From contig CALDGQ010000098.1 in the NCBI GenBank assembly GCA_937941765.1, forward strand, positions 1 through 64,000: DNA of 64,000 nucleotides. Reading direction: 5' to 3'. The stretch comes from an uncultured Saprospiraceae bacterium. GTDB taxonomy: Bacteria; Bacteroidota; Bacteroidia; Chitinophagales; Saprospiraceae. Position 1 is the stretch's first letter. Every line of letters begins with the position of its first letter. Shown here piece by piece: positions 26,124 to 35,133 of the stretch. Below the pieces are notes generated by a model, which worked only from the letters and a program-made list of their open reading frames with translations, searched no databases and was not told where the DNA came from. The position numbers and the translations under genes were made by a program.

Positions 26124-27209
26124 ATGAATTTAGACGATCCAAATGAAAACGAACTAAAACCTGTCGATAATCTTGAAGTTCCGAAAACGAATATAACTCC
26201 TGAAGCGACCGATTTTTCTTCCTATAACACGCCAGTCAACACTTGGCAGCAAAATACCATCGATTTAAGTAAGGTCAAAAACACCGTATCTTCTGTTAAA
26301 TCAGAATTGTCTAAAGTGATTATTGGTCAAACAGAAATGATGGATTTGATGTTGGCAGCTTTGTTCTGCAATGGACACATATTGTTAGAAGGAGTACCTG
26401 GTATTGCTAAAACTTTGACCGCAAAAATGATGGCACGTACCATGTCTGTTGATTTTTCTAGAATACAATTTACACCAGATTTGATGCCAACGGATGTAGT
26501 TGGAACAACCGTTTATAATATGAAGACTTCGGAGTTTTCATTCAAACAAGGACCTATTTTTTCAAACCTCGTTTTGATAGATGAGATCAATCGTTCTCCA
26601 GCCAAAACACAAGCTGCACTTTTTGAGGTGATGGAAGAACAACAAGTCACTGTCGATGGTGAAACTTACAAAATGGCACCACCGTTTTTTGTGATAGCTA
26701 CTCAAAACCCAATCGAACAAGAAGGAACTTATAAACTTCCAGAAGCGCAATTAGATCGTTTCTTTTTCAAAATTAATTTGGAATATCCTTCTCTGGAAGA
26801 GGAGCAACAAATACTAAATCGATTTAAAAATAGTGATCAAAGTTTAGTCAATCAGGAAGTGCAAAGTGTGTTGACACCAGCCGATCTGAAAGCATGTCAA
26901 GAGTTGATTGGTAAAGTGATGATTAAAGATGAGTTGGTACAGTATATTGCTGCCATTATCCATAACACTCGAAATAATGGCGATTTGTTTTTAGGAGCTT
27001 CTCCTCGTGCATCGCTTGCTATCATGCATGCGTCTAAAGCAATCGCAGCCATGAGCGGACGTGATTTTGTAACACCAGATGATATTCAATATGTCGCTTA
27101 CCCTGTTTTGAATCACAGAATTATTTTGACTCCTGAAAGAGAAATGGAAGGATATGATAGCAAATCTGTCATAGAAGATATCTTGAAAAAAATTGAGGTT
27201 CCTCGATAG
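26124..27209 (+). CDS. MoxR-family AAA+ ATPase
   Basis: A 361-residue protein. An unstructured N-terminal 45 residues precedes the AAA+ core. Walker A is GVPGIAKT with K96-T97, the following region reads FTPDLMPTDVVGT, Walker B is LIDEIN (151-156), and sensor 1 lies in FVIATQNPIEQEGTY. A lid domain ends in SPRASLAIMHASKAIAAMSGR. MoxR ATPases act as chaperone-like activators and normally pair with DUF58 and vWA proteins; here the DUF58 gene follows 34 bp later. Its usual upstream partners (SpoIIM, DUF4129, DUF4350) are 9.3 kb away on the same strand. The 260-bp upstream gap has no gene and must hold a new promoter if the locus was split. Confidence 0.95.
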   Translation: MNLDDPNENELKPVDNLEVPKTNITPEATDFSSYNTPVNTWQQNTIDLSKVKNTVSSVKSELSKVIIGQTEMMDLMLAALFCNGHILLEGVPGIAKTLTAKMMARTMSVDFSRIQFTPDLMPTDVVGTTVYNMKTSEFSFKQGPIFSNLVLIDEINRSPAKTQAALFEVMEEQQVTVDGETYKMAPPFFVIATQNPIEQEGTYKLPEAQLDRFFFKINLEYPSLEEEQQILNRFKNSDQSLVNQEVQSVLTPADLKACQELIGKVMIKDELVQYIAAIIHNTRNNGDLFLGASPRASLAIMHASKAIAAMSGRDFVTPDDIQYVAYPVLNHRIILTPEREMEGYDSKSVIEDILKKIEVPR

Positions 27210-27243
27210 ACATAAACAAACTAATTATCCGCACGATTAAAAA

Positions 27244-28566
27244 ATGAAGCACTTATTTCTATCAAGTAAATTTTTCCTTCTTTACAGCGCAGTCATTGTG
27301 TTGTTCATGTTGAGCTTTCCTTTTTACTTTCTATTTCCAGTTGCACAAACTGCTTTAGTGATTGCATTGGCCATTACATTGGTAGAATTGATGATGATCT
27401 ATGGCAAACAAATCAATGTTACTTGCAAACGAACTTTTCCAAAAGTATTATCTCTTGGTGATAAGAATCCAATCCGTTTATTGATTACCAATAATTCTAA
27501 TTATAAATTGGAAGCAACCATCATTGATGAACTCCCGAATCAATTACAACGAAGAGATTTTTCCGTCGAAACTACTTTGGAAAAACAAGATGAAAAAGAA
27601 ATAAAATATGACGTCACTCCAATCGAACGTGGAGAATATCATTTCGGAAATGTCAATATATTCATTAGTACTTTTCTTGGACTCATTCAACGAAGATTGC
27701 AATTGGAAAAAGAGACGATGGTTCCCGTCTACCCTTCTATTATTCAAATGAAAAATTTCAGTCTCAAAGCATTTGATCAAACTTCTCATCTTCAAGGTAT
27801 CAAGAAGATTAGAAGAATCGGGCAAAGTTATGAATTTGAACAAATTAAGAATTATGTTCAAGGAGATGATTTCCGAAGTATCAATTGGAAAGCAAGTAGT
27901 AAACGCAATTCCTTGATGGTGAATCAGTTTCAAGACGAACGCTCACAACAAGTATATTGTTTGTTAGACAAGAGTCGTGTCATGCGAATGCCTTTCAATG
28001 GAATGTCCTTGATGGATTATGCCATTAATTCTTGTTTGGTCATTGCCAATGTAACTTTGCAAAAACATGACAAAGCAGGTTTAATTTCCTTCTCGGATAA
28101 AATTGGTACCACCTTAAAAGCAGAACGATCTCAAAATCAGCTAAACAAAATACTTCTATCGCTCTACAATGAAAAGGAACGTAAGAAAGAAGCAAACTAC
28201 GAAATCCTCTATCACGCTTCTCGCAAATTAATCAAAGGAAGAAGTCTTATTTTTCTTTTCACTAATTTTGAAAGTGTATATGGAATGGAAAGAGTGCTCC
28301 CGATTTTGAGACGTATCAATAACTTACATCTTTTAGTAGTTATATTTTTTAAAAACACAGAAGTAGAAGATTTTTCAAAAGGAGATGCTACTTCGACTCA
28401 AGAAATATATCACAAGACAATTGCCCAACAATTTATTTACGAAAAGCAACAGATGGTCCAAATCCTTCGCCAATATGGTATCCAGACAATTTTGACTTCG
28501 CCTGAAGATTTGTCTATGAATACCGTGAATAAATATTTGGAGTTGAAGTCACGCGGGCTTATTTGA
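27244..28566 (+). CDS. DUF58 domain membrane protein
   Basis: A 440-residue protein. Two hydrophobic helices near the N terminus (about 8-30 and 33-50) are followed by a beta-rich domain. The DUF58 core comes next: GQSYEFEQIKNYVQGDDFRSINWKASSKRNSLMVNQFQDERSQ, a von Willebrand A-like arrangement with YCLLDKSRVMRM. DUF58 proteins are the partners of MoxR ATPases in nearly all bacteria; the pair is linked with envelope stress and periplasmic complex assembly, but without a settled mechanism. It sits 34 bp behind moxR. Confidence 0.93.
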   Translation: MKHLFLSSKFFLLYSAVIVLFMLSFPFYFLFPVAQTALVIALAITLVELMMIYGKQINVTCKRTFPKVLSLGDKNPIRLLITNNSNYKLEATIIDELPNQLQRRDFSVETTLEKQDEKEIKYDVTPIERGEYHFGNVNIFISTFLGLIQRRLQLEKETMVPVYPSIIQMKNFSLKAFDQTSHLQGIKKIRRIGQSYEFEQIKNYVQGDDFRSINWKASSKRNSLMVNQFQDERSQQVYCLLDKSRVMRMPFNGMSLMDYAINSCLVIANVTLQKHDKAGLISFSDKIGTTLKAERSQNQLNKILLSLYNEKERKKEANYEILYHASRKLIKGRSLIFLFTNFESVYGMERVLPILRRINNLHLLVVIFFKNTEVEDFSKGDATSTQEIYHKTIAQQFIYEKQQMVQILRQYGIQTILTSPEDLSMNTVNKYLELKSRGLI

Positions 28567-28568
28567 TT

Positions 28569-28705
28569 GATGAATGATTTGTTGATGTATGATATTATCG
28601 AAAATTTGCGAGCTCACGTATGCAACCGATAGGAAGGTTTTTAACCGCTCCGCCACACCTCAAAAGCAACATCCTCATTTCATACATCGTATAATCATAC
28701 ATCAA
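28569..28705. repeat. Palindromic element R1 with TTGATGTATGAT ends
   Basis: Left end TTGATGTATGAT (near 28582-28593) and right end ATCATACATCAA (28694-28705) are inverted copies about 100 bp apart, between the DUF58 and ABC-F genes. The interior holds GAGCTCACGTA (28610-28620), shared with E0. Read on the minus strand it also holds a stretch resembling a class II tRNA D-arm (about 28630-28660). The left end has an extra partial copy just before it. Confidence 0.6.
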
Positions 28706-28724
28706 ATTTTAAAATAAAAAATTT

Positions 28725-30356
28725 ATGATTTCTATAGAAGGAATAACCGTCTCTTTCTCGGATCGAGCACTTTTCGAAAATATCTCTTTTGTCATTAATG
28801 ATAATGATAAGATCGCATTGATGGGTAAAAACGGTGCTGGAAAATCTACTTTAATGAAAATTATTGCGGGTGTCGAAAAAGGAAATAAAGGGAAGATCAA
28901 CAAATCAGAAAATACGACGATTGCTTATTTACCACAACATTTATTGACGGAAGATGATTGTTCAGTTAGACAAGAAGCAGCCAAAGCGTTCCTAGAATAT
29001 TTTGCGTTAAAAGACCAAATGGACAACCTAAATGCAGAAATGGAAACCCGGACAGATTATGAGTCGGATAGTTACATGGAGCTGATTGGAAAAGCGACAG
29101 ACATTGGAGAACGTTTCTATAATTTGGAAGAAGTCAATCATGATGCGGAAGTCGAAAAAGCATTGATTGGACTCGGTTTCAAAAGAGAAGATTTGGATCG
29201 ACCAACTAGTGAATTTTCTGGTGGTTGGAGAATGCGTATTGAGTTGGCAAAAATACTTTTACAAAAACCCGACTTGATATTATTGGATGAGCCGACCAAT
29301 CACATCGATATTGAATCTGTACTTTGGCTGGAAAATTTCTTGGTCAACAAAGCAAATGCAGTATTAGTTATTTCGCACGACAAAGCATTTATTGACAATA
29401 TCACCAATCGAACTGTTGAGTTGACGCTTGGAAAAATCTATGATTACAAAGCCAATTATTCGCACTATTTAGAATTGCGAAAAGACCGCAGAGAAAATCA
29501 ACTAAAAGCTTTTAAAGAACAACAAAAATGGATTGCTGAACAACAACGCTTTGTCGAAAGATTCAAAGGGACTTTTTCTAAAACCAATCAAGTTTCTTCC
29601 GTTGAAAGAATGTTGGAAAAAGTTGAAATCATTGAAGTAGATGAGGTAGATAATTCTGCTTTGCGATTGCGATTCCCACCAGCACCAAGATCAGGCGACT
29701 ATCCATTAATCATCAAAGAACTATCCAAATCATATGGTGACCACATTGTTTTCCAAGATGCGAATATGACCATCGAACGTGGTGAAAAAGTAGCTTTTGT
29801 AGGAAGAAATGGTGAAGGAAAATCAACTTTAATTAAAGCAATCATGCAAGAAATTGAAGTGCAAGGAACATGTCAAATCGGTCACAATATCGAGATCGGT
29901 TATTTTGCTCAAAATCAAGCATCTCTACTAGATGAAAAAGCCACGGTATTTGAGACCGTTGATGAAGTTGCAAAAGGAGATATTCGCACAAAACTTAAAA
30001 ATATTTTGGGTGGTTTTATGTTTCATGGAGATGACATCGACAAAAAAGTATCTGTCCTTTCAGGTGGAGAGAAAACTAGATTGGCGATGGTCAAATTATT
30101 ATTAGAACCAATCAATCTACTAATCTTAGATGAGCCGACCAATCATTTAGATTTAAGGTCTAAAGATGTTTTGAAAGAAGCACTTGTCAATTATAATGGA
30201 ACCTTAATTTTAGTTTCTCACGATCGTGATTTTTTGAAAGGATTGGCGCATAAAGTATTTGAATTTAAAAACAAGCGAGTCATCGAGCACTTTGAAACGA
30301 TTGATGATTTTCTGGAAAGGAATAAGGCGGAGAGTATGCGGGAGTTGAACTTGTGA
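28725..30356 (+). CDS. ABC-F family ATPase
   Basis: A 543-residue protein with two ABC domains on one chain and no membrane segments, as in the ABC-F class that acts on ribosomes. First domain: Walker A GKNGAGKST, signature FSGGWRMRIELAK, Walker B LILLDEPTNHID. Second domain: GRNGEGKST, LSGGEKTRLAMVK, LLILDEPTNHLD. The linker between them (about 235-325) is basic and helical. The length and LRLRFPPAPRSGDYP joint match the common housekeeping Uup/YbiT/YdiF-like Bacteroidota members. Nothing suggests an antibiotic-resistance subfamily. It stands between two palindromic elements. Confidence 0.93.
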   Translation: MISIEGITVSFSDRALFENISFVINDNDKIALMGKNGAGKSTLMKIIAGVEKGNKGKINKSENTTIAYLPQHLLTEDDCSVRQEAAKAFLEYFALKDQMDNLNAEMETRTDYESDSYMELIGKATDIGERFYNLEEVNHDAEVEKALIGLGFKREDLDRPTSEFSGGWRMRIELAKILLQKPDLILLDEPTNHIDIESVLWLENFLVNKANAVLVISHDKAFIDNITNRTVELTLGKIYDYKANYSHYLELRKDRRENQLKAFKEQQKWIAEQQRFVERFKGTFSKTNQVSSVERMLEKVEIIEVDEVDNSALRLRFPPAPRSGDYPLIIKELSKSYGDHIVFQDANMTIERGEKVAFVGRNGEGKSTLIKAIMQEIEVQGTCQIGHNIEIGYFAQNQASLLDEKATVFETVDEVAKGDIRTKLKNILGGFMFHGDDIDKKVSVLSGGEKTRLAMVKLLLEPINLLILDEPTNHLDLRSKDVLKEALVNYNGTLILVSHDRDFLKGLAHKVFEFKNKRVIEHFETIDDFLERNKAESMRELNL

Positions 30357-30359
30357 TAT

Positions 30360-30480
30360 TTTGATGTATGATTTATGATGTATGATATGATCGTTACAAC
30401 GTGTGCATACGTAATAACGATCATATCATACATTCAAATGAGCTTTAGCGACTGAGAAAATCATCATACATCATACATTT
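30360..30480. repeat. Palindromic element R2 (perfect 18-bp stem, 18-nt loop)
   Basis: Arms TGTATGATATGATCGTTA (30379-30396) and TAACGATCATATCATACA (30415-30432) pair perfectly around an 18-base loop. Weaker outer arms rich in ATGTATGAT flank them. The right flank reads AATGAGCTTTAGCGACTGA. It lies between the convergent ABC-F and PorE-like genes, so it may stop transcription both ways. R3 at 44.3 kb is an inverted copy. Confidence 0.9.
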
Positions 30481-30499
30481 TAAAATCGGCTTTGCCGCA

Positions 30500-32482
30500 T
30501 TAAAACCTAACAAATTCCGTACGACGATTACTTTGCCTACCTTCTGGAGTATCATTTGAATCAATAGGCATTGTTTCACCAAAACCTTTATACTTCAATC
30601 GACTAGCATTAATTCCTCCTTTTGTCAAATAATCATGAACTGCTTTAGCTCTATTATCAGACAAAGTCATATTATCTTGATCGGAACCGACATTATCGGT
30701 ATGACCATTTAATTGTATTCTTAATGTTGGGTTATCTATCAACAACTGCTTTAAACGTTCTAATTCATTGATTGAAATATCTTGTAAAGCTGCTGAGCCT
30801 GTTTCAAAAAAGACATTTCTCAAGACGATTGGTTCTGCTGCGATAGTTGAAGTGGTTGTTGTAACTGTTGAACCTGGAACAGAAGGTGGAATGGGTTGTA
30901 AAAATATTTCTAAAATAAATGGTTCGTTCAAATCTGCTCCTTCTGCCAATGAAAAATTTTCAGAATGGAAGAAGTATTTTTCTTTAGAAACATTCAGTGA
31001 ATAATTTTTCTTCAATGGCAGTGTCACCAAAAACTCTCCATCATTTCCTGTAATAGTAGACACATGTGTATTTCCTGTTGATAAATCAGTAAAATCCAAA
31101 CTAGCTGCAATTGGTTTTTTTGAAATCGCGTCAAAAACTTTTGCTTTTACATATGTTACAGGTTGTGGTCGTGCATCCTCATACAAAGGAAAACTATATA
31201 AATCCGTCTCACCTCCTCTTTCAGAATCAAATAAAGAACTTCCATCAGCGTCATCAAATGTTTTTCGATCGCTTGCAAAATAAGCAGTCTTACCATCCAG
31301 GCTAATGACCAATGCGCCTTCACTTGCTTTGGTGTTGATTGGATATCCGAGATTGACTGGTGTCCCCCATTTACCGTCTGTTCCTTTTCTAGAATAGTAC
31401 AAATCATGCTGTCCCATTCCTGGATGACCTTTAGACATGAAGTAAAGTGTCTGTCCATCTTGATGAATGAAAGGAGATTGATCTTCTTTTCCGGTGTTGA
31501 TTTCTTTTCCAAGATTAACTGGTTTCGACCAATTACCCTTGTCATTTCTTTCACTCATCCAGATATCGTTGTCACCTTTACCTCCTGCTCTATTACTTGC
31601 AAAATATAATTGATTCCCATCAGAGGAAAGAGATGGTTGAGATTCCCATTTGTTGGAATTGATTGGCAGACCGATATTTTCTGGTTTCGTCCAACGACCA
31701 TTTTTAACTTCAGAAAAATATAGATCACAACTTCCCATTCCTTCATCTCGATTACAAGCAGTGAAAACAATTAATTTTCCATCAGCAGAAACAGTTTGTG
31801 CACCTTCGTTTAAATCCGTGTTAACATCTGTCATTTCTTTCCCTTCTTGCCATTCTCCATCTACATTTTGACTAATATAAAAATCCTCTTGACCACGAAT
31901 ACGAACGGTGTAAATCAACGTTTCACCATCCGCAGTAAAAGAAGGAAGGTACTCTGCATTCTCCGTGTTTACTTTGTTACCTAAACTCTTAGGTTTAAAA
32001 GGAACTGGATTTTTGAATGCTTTTTCTGCGAATTGACAATTTCTCAAATGAAATGCTGCTTGCTTTTTAAGCTTCTCATTTGCTTTTGGAAGGGATAGAA
32101 ATTTTTCAAAATGTGCAGATGCTTCCTCAAATTTATTCAATCGCCATTCAGTTAATGCTAAAGTATAATAGACTTTAGTTGTGTAGTCTTCTTTAATTTT
32201 CAAGACCTTTTCAAAACCTACTTCTGCTTCTTGATATTTTTTCTGATCATATTTAGCGGCTGCCCATTGAATTTGAGCATCAATAAATTTAGGATTCGAT
32301 TTTAAAGCTTTTTCAAATTCATTGATAGCTTTCTCATTTTGTTCAGAGATGAGTAAACTCATGCCCTTTTCATAATATTTTAAAGCTTTCCCTTTTGCTG
32401 TCTTTCGGGTAACCATTGATTGAGTCGTTCCACATTGGGCGAAAAACAAAAGTGTAAAACAAAGAAGAAGAAAACGAGCCAT
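30500..32482 (-). CDS. PorE-like lipoprotein: TPR, PD40 propeller, carboxypeptidase-regulatory-like and OmpA domains
   Basis: A 660-residue lipoprotein (lipobox FFAQC with Cys17). The domain order is TPR repeats (about 30-140, for example AINEFEKALKSNPKF), a WD40-like PD40 propeller (about 190-420, repeated blades such as SQPSLSSDGNQLYFASNR and DLYYSRKGTDGKWG), and a carboxypeptidase-regulatory-like fold (about 440-520, VKAKVFDAISKKPIAASL). An OmpA peptidoglycan-binding domain follows (about 550-660, LNGHTDNVGSDQDNMTLS.NRA). This is the architecture of PorE, a T9SS component thought to anchor the machinery to peptidoglycan. Similar proteins exist outside T9SS, so PorE identity is an inference, supported by T9SS cargo nearby. 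Confidence 0.88.
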   Translation of the reverse strand: MARFLLLCFTLLFFAQCGTTQSMVTRKTAKGKALKYYEKGMSLLISEQNEKAINEFEKALKSNPKFIDAQIQWAAAKYDQKKYQEAEVGFEKVLKIKEDYTTKVYYTLALTEWRLNKFEEASAHFEKFLSLPKANEKLKKQAAFHLRNCQFAEKAFKNPVPFKPKSLGNKVNTENAEYLPSFTADGETLIYTVRIRGQEDFYISQNVDGEWQEGKEMTDVNTDLNEGAQTVSADGKLIVFTACNRDEGMGSCDLYFSEVKNGRWTKPENIGLPINSNKWESQPSLSSDGNQLYFASNRAGGKGDNDIWMSERNDKGNWSKPVNLGKEINTGKEDQSPFIHQDGQTLYFMSKGHPGMGQHDLYYSRKGTDGKWGTPVNLGYPINTKASEGALVISLDGKTAYFASDRKTFDDADGSSLFDSERGGETDLYSFPLYEDARPQPVTYVKAKVFDAISKKPIAASLDFTDLSTGNTHVSTITGNDGEFLVTLPLKKNYSLNVSKEKYFFHSENFSLAEGADLNEPFILEIFLQPIPPSVPGSTVTTTTSTIAAEPIVLRNVFFETGSAALQDISINELERLKQLLIDNPTLRIQLNGHTDNVGSDQDNMTLSDNRAKAVHDYLTKGGINASRLKYKGFGETMPIDSNDTPEGRQSNRRTEFVRF

Positions 32483-32599
32483 AATTATTTTACTTATTTA
32501 ATTAAACAATCATCTTGAATGTAGAATGATTTAAACTTATAACGTAAGTCTTGATGAAATGATATCAAAAATGGTGATATAATTATTGAGATTCCAACA

Positions 32600-32638
32600 A
32601 AAAAATGGTCACCGGTAATAAAACCAGTGACCATTTTT
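32600..32638 (-). terminator. Rho-independent terminator after the TPR gene
   Basis: AAAAATGGTCACCGGT and ACCAGTGACCATTTTT form a stem with one mismatch and a short AATAAA loop, 22 bp past the stop of the minus-strand TPR gene. T-runs on both sides would let it work in either direction. Confidence 0.88.
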
Positions 32639-32659
32639 ATATGGTGTATTTAAAAGTAA

Positions 32660-33685
32660 TTATCCTTTTCTACGAAGCAATTGTTCTGCTTCTTTACAAC
32701 CTAAGCTAACTGCCTCTTTGAAATCTTTCAAGAATCCATTTTTACCCGCTTTTTGTTTTGCCAATCCACGGTGCATATACATGTCTCCTTTTTTCAAACC
32801 ATCTTTCACTTCATCCATTTCCAGAGCGCTATTGAATTTATCAACTGCTTCTAAATATTGTTCAGAAGCAAATAAAGATCTAGCATAATTGAAAGTCATC
32901 TGACGTACCCAAAATTTATTCGGATCTTCGTCTTTAAATTTTCTGCCAGAATAAAATTTCAAATCTTGTAAAGCGCTGACATAATCACCACTCTTGATAT
33001 ATAAATCTGCTTTCAACTTTCTAGCTTTCCAATAGATAGGTTGTAAAGGAATAGAAGACTTGATTGTCATCTCCAAATCTTTAATCGCTTTCTTATCTTC
33101 TCCTTTAGTTACATATACATTCGCTCTACCGAAATAAGATTCTGGATTGTGAGGAGCGAAATCAATACTTTTTGTAAAATCTCTAATGGCATCAGCTTCA
33201 TTCTTCAACAATACATTAACGTGACCTCTTTGTTCATAAGCTTGTGCATGCTTTTCATACTTTTCGATTGCTTTATTTAAAGCATTCATTGCTTCTGTTT
33301 CCTTACCTTTTTCTTTAGCCAGTTTGCGACCTTTCAAAAAAGACTGTACAGTTGCACGCTCACTCAAAGGTTCAACAACACCGTGGTGCATAATCTTTCC
33401 TTCGTTGGTCATCCAACCACTAATGGTACCAGAAACAGCAAATTGAGCAACATATTCTAACACAGAATAAGTATTCTTCCAGGTCTTTTCAGAACCTTGT
33501 CCAATAAATTTTGGAACTACAAGAGAGGCAGATTCTTTGTCAAAAATCTCTTCTTCATCCAAAAGGATATCAGAACGATAATAGTTCTCCACTCGATGTT
33601 GAAACATCTTAAGAACCGTATCGAAACTCTTGTCACTACCGAATTCTAAACGTCCAGAAAAAATTGATTTAAATGTATTATTCAT
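32660..33685 (-). CDS. TPR-repeat protein, cytoplasmic
   Basis: A 341-residue protein with no signal peptide or membrane helix. The first 100 residues are a beta-containing domain I do not recognise (FSGRLEFGSDKSFDTVLKMF to GTISGWMTNEGKIMHHGVVEP). The rest is made of at least five TPR motifs, such as EKHAQAYEQRGHVNVLLK and ESYFGRANVYVTKGEDKKAIKDLE, ending SLGCKEAEQLLRRKG. TPRs provide protein contacts; the partner is not known. It is a single-gene unit with a strong terminator downstream and a 425-bp gap upstream. Confidence 0.75.
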   Translation of the reverse strand: MNNTFKSIFSGRLEFGSDKSFDTVLKMFQHRVENYYRSDILLDEEEIFDKESASLVVPKFIGQGSEKTWKNTYSVLEYVAQFAVSGTISGWMTNEGKIMHHGVVEPLSERATVQSFLKGRKLAKEKGKETEAMNALNKAIEKYEKHAQAYEQRGHVNVLLKNEADAIRDFTKSIDFAPHNPESYFGRANVYVTKGEDKKAIKDLEMTIKSSIPLQPIYWKARKLKADLYIKSGDYVSALQDLKFYSGRKFKDEDPNKFWVRQMTFNYARSLFASEQYLEAVDKFNSALEMDEVKDGLKKGDMYMHRGLAKQKAGKNGFLKDFKEAVSLGCKEAEQLLRRKG

Positions 33686-34110
33686 TATGCCAAAATATGA
33701 GGAATTAAAAAATTAATTACAATTCATTCAAATAAAGATTGCTATTATGCCGAATAACAAACCCATTCTGAGTGTAGTTCCTCTATTTTTGCATTTTGAC
33801 TATCAGATATGTGTCGCTTAATTGTAAAAACGGGTATTAAGCGATACTGTAGTTAGTAAAAATACTACACGCAGTTTCTCAGTAAGTATGTCTAAAAAAA
33901 ATAGATAGGTTGATGGGTATTGCTGCTTTTATCCTTCAGGTCTTACACGGATAGACCCTTCAGGAAAATAAATATACAATTTAAATTTTTACCAATCAAT
34001 ATAATTGTAAATTAATTTTAATGTGTATATAAGAAATACCTTATTATCAGTATGTTAGACACTACTATTTAACAGAAATAAATAATAAATGTTTTATCGG
34101 CAAAAATGAA
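33686..34110. other. Intergenic region, 425 bp, with one strong inverted repeat
   Basis: No gene seen. Arms 33811-33822 (GTGTCGCTTAAT) and 33836-33847 (ATTAAGCGATAC) pair over 12 bp with one mismatch around a 13-base loop, without a T-run. Two copies of CCTTCAGG occur near 33930-33965. The region is upstream of the TPR gene and downstream of the radical SAM gene, so it should hold the TPR promoter. Confidence 0.7.
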
Positions 34111-35133
34111 TTATGCCCATACTTTGCAGCCTTCTGTGCAGTTTTTGCATATATCTATTTGATCTCTACCTTTAAGTAGTTGAGTCCTAAAGTTTTGATA
34201 AGGTTTGCCTTCCCAAAGTTCTAGAAAAGACTCTTTTTTAAGGTCGCCCAATCGATGTGTCGCGTCTTTGTCAAAACAGCAAGGAACCACCAATCCATCC
34301 CAAGTGATGACACATGCATGCCACAATTTCCAGCAATGATTCAGTAATTCATTTTTGACTTCATACTTACCGCTTTCATTTTTTCGATAGCGAGCATATT
34401 TGTCATTTAGAGGAATTAAGTCATTTCCATTTTCATAATCGTAGACTTGGGCAGTCTTCAATTTGACTTCATCTACTCCGATTTCTTCTGCCAGGCGATA
34501 AATTTCTGGTATCTGATGTTCGTTAGGTCTAACAACTAAAAATTGAAATATGATATGAGGTGTTTTAGAATTCATTTTCTTTTTCCACTTCACGATATTT
34601 CGTGCGCCCATCAATACATTTTCCAGTTTTCCTTCTTTTCGATAATTCTCATACACCTCTTGTGTAGTTCCATCAACGGAAATGATCATCCGATCCAAAC
34701 CAGATTCAATTGTTTTTTTAGAGTTTTCATCGTTTAAAAAATGGCCATTGGTGGAAGTTATGGTGTAAATACCATTGTCATTCGCATATTTGACCATGTC
34801 CAAAAACTTAGGATTGATATAGGGTTCTCCTTGAAAGTAGAAAATCAAATAGAGCAACTCTCGGCGCAATTCATCAATTGTCTTTTTGAAAAAATCCGCT
34901 TTCAAATTTCCAGTAGGTCTTGAAAAAGCTCTAAGTCCACTTGGACATTCTGGACATTTTAAATTGCAGGCAGTGGTAGGTTCGATAGATACCGTAAACG
35001 GTCTTCCCCATTGAACAGGTTCCATTTTCCATCGTGTGAGATGATAAGAAGCAAATACCTTCAAAACATTCCATATTCGGTATGGAGTTAGTTTGGAGAG
35101 AAAATTAGCAGTATCGGACCAGTAGAATTTCAT
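34111..35133 (-). CDS. Radical SAM/SPASM domain protein
   Basis: A 340-residue protein. The 4Fe-4S radical SAM motif is C56-x3-C60-x2-C63 in TTACNLKCPECPSG, with FYFQGEPYINP and ISVDGTTQEVYENYR following as in MoaA/PqqE-type folds. The C-terminal third carries the SPASM cysteines: HCWKLWHACVITWDGLVVPCCFD, then IDICKNCTEGC. SPASM members modify peptides or small molecules using auxiliary clusters. No precursor peptide gene is visible nearby, so this is not an obvious RiPP locus. Stand-alone Bacteroidota members like this are common and uncharacterised. The protein starts just inside the divergent gap facing the WecA-like gene. Confidence 0.88.
   Translation of the reverse strand: MKFYWSDTANFLSKLTPYRIWNVLKVFASYHLTRWKMEPVQWGRPFTVSIEPTTACNLKCPECPSGLRAFSRPTGNLKADFFKKTIDELRRELLYLIFYFQGEPYINPKFLDMVKYANDNGIYTITSTNGHFLNDENSKKTIESGLDRMIISVDGTTQEVYENYRKEGKLENVLMGARNIVKWKKKMNSKTPHIIFQFLVVRPNEHQIPEIYRLAEEIGVDEVKLKTAQVYDYENGNDLIPLNDKYARYRKNESGKYEVKNELLNHCWKLWHACVITWDGLVVPCCFDKDATHRLGDLKKESFLELWEGKPYQNFRTQLLKGRDQIDICKNCTEGCKVWA

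Noticed and set aside
28622-28665. Functional tRNA gene
   Set aside because: Only a D-arm-like piece is recognisable; the acceptor, anticodon and T arms do not form.
28725-30356. Antibiotic-resistance ABC-F protein
   Set aside because: Two standard ABC domains with a common linker, no resistance neighbours; it looks like a housekeeping member.
34111-35133. RiPP biosynthesis locus around the radical SAM/SPASM gene
   Set aside because: No small precursor gene, protease or exporter next to it.
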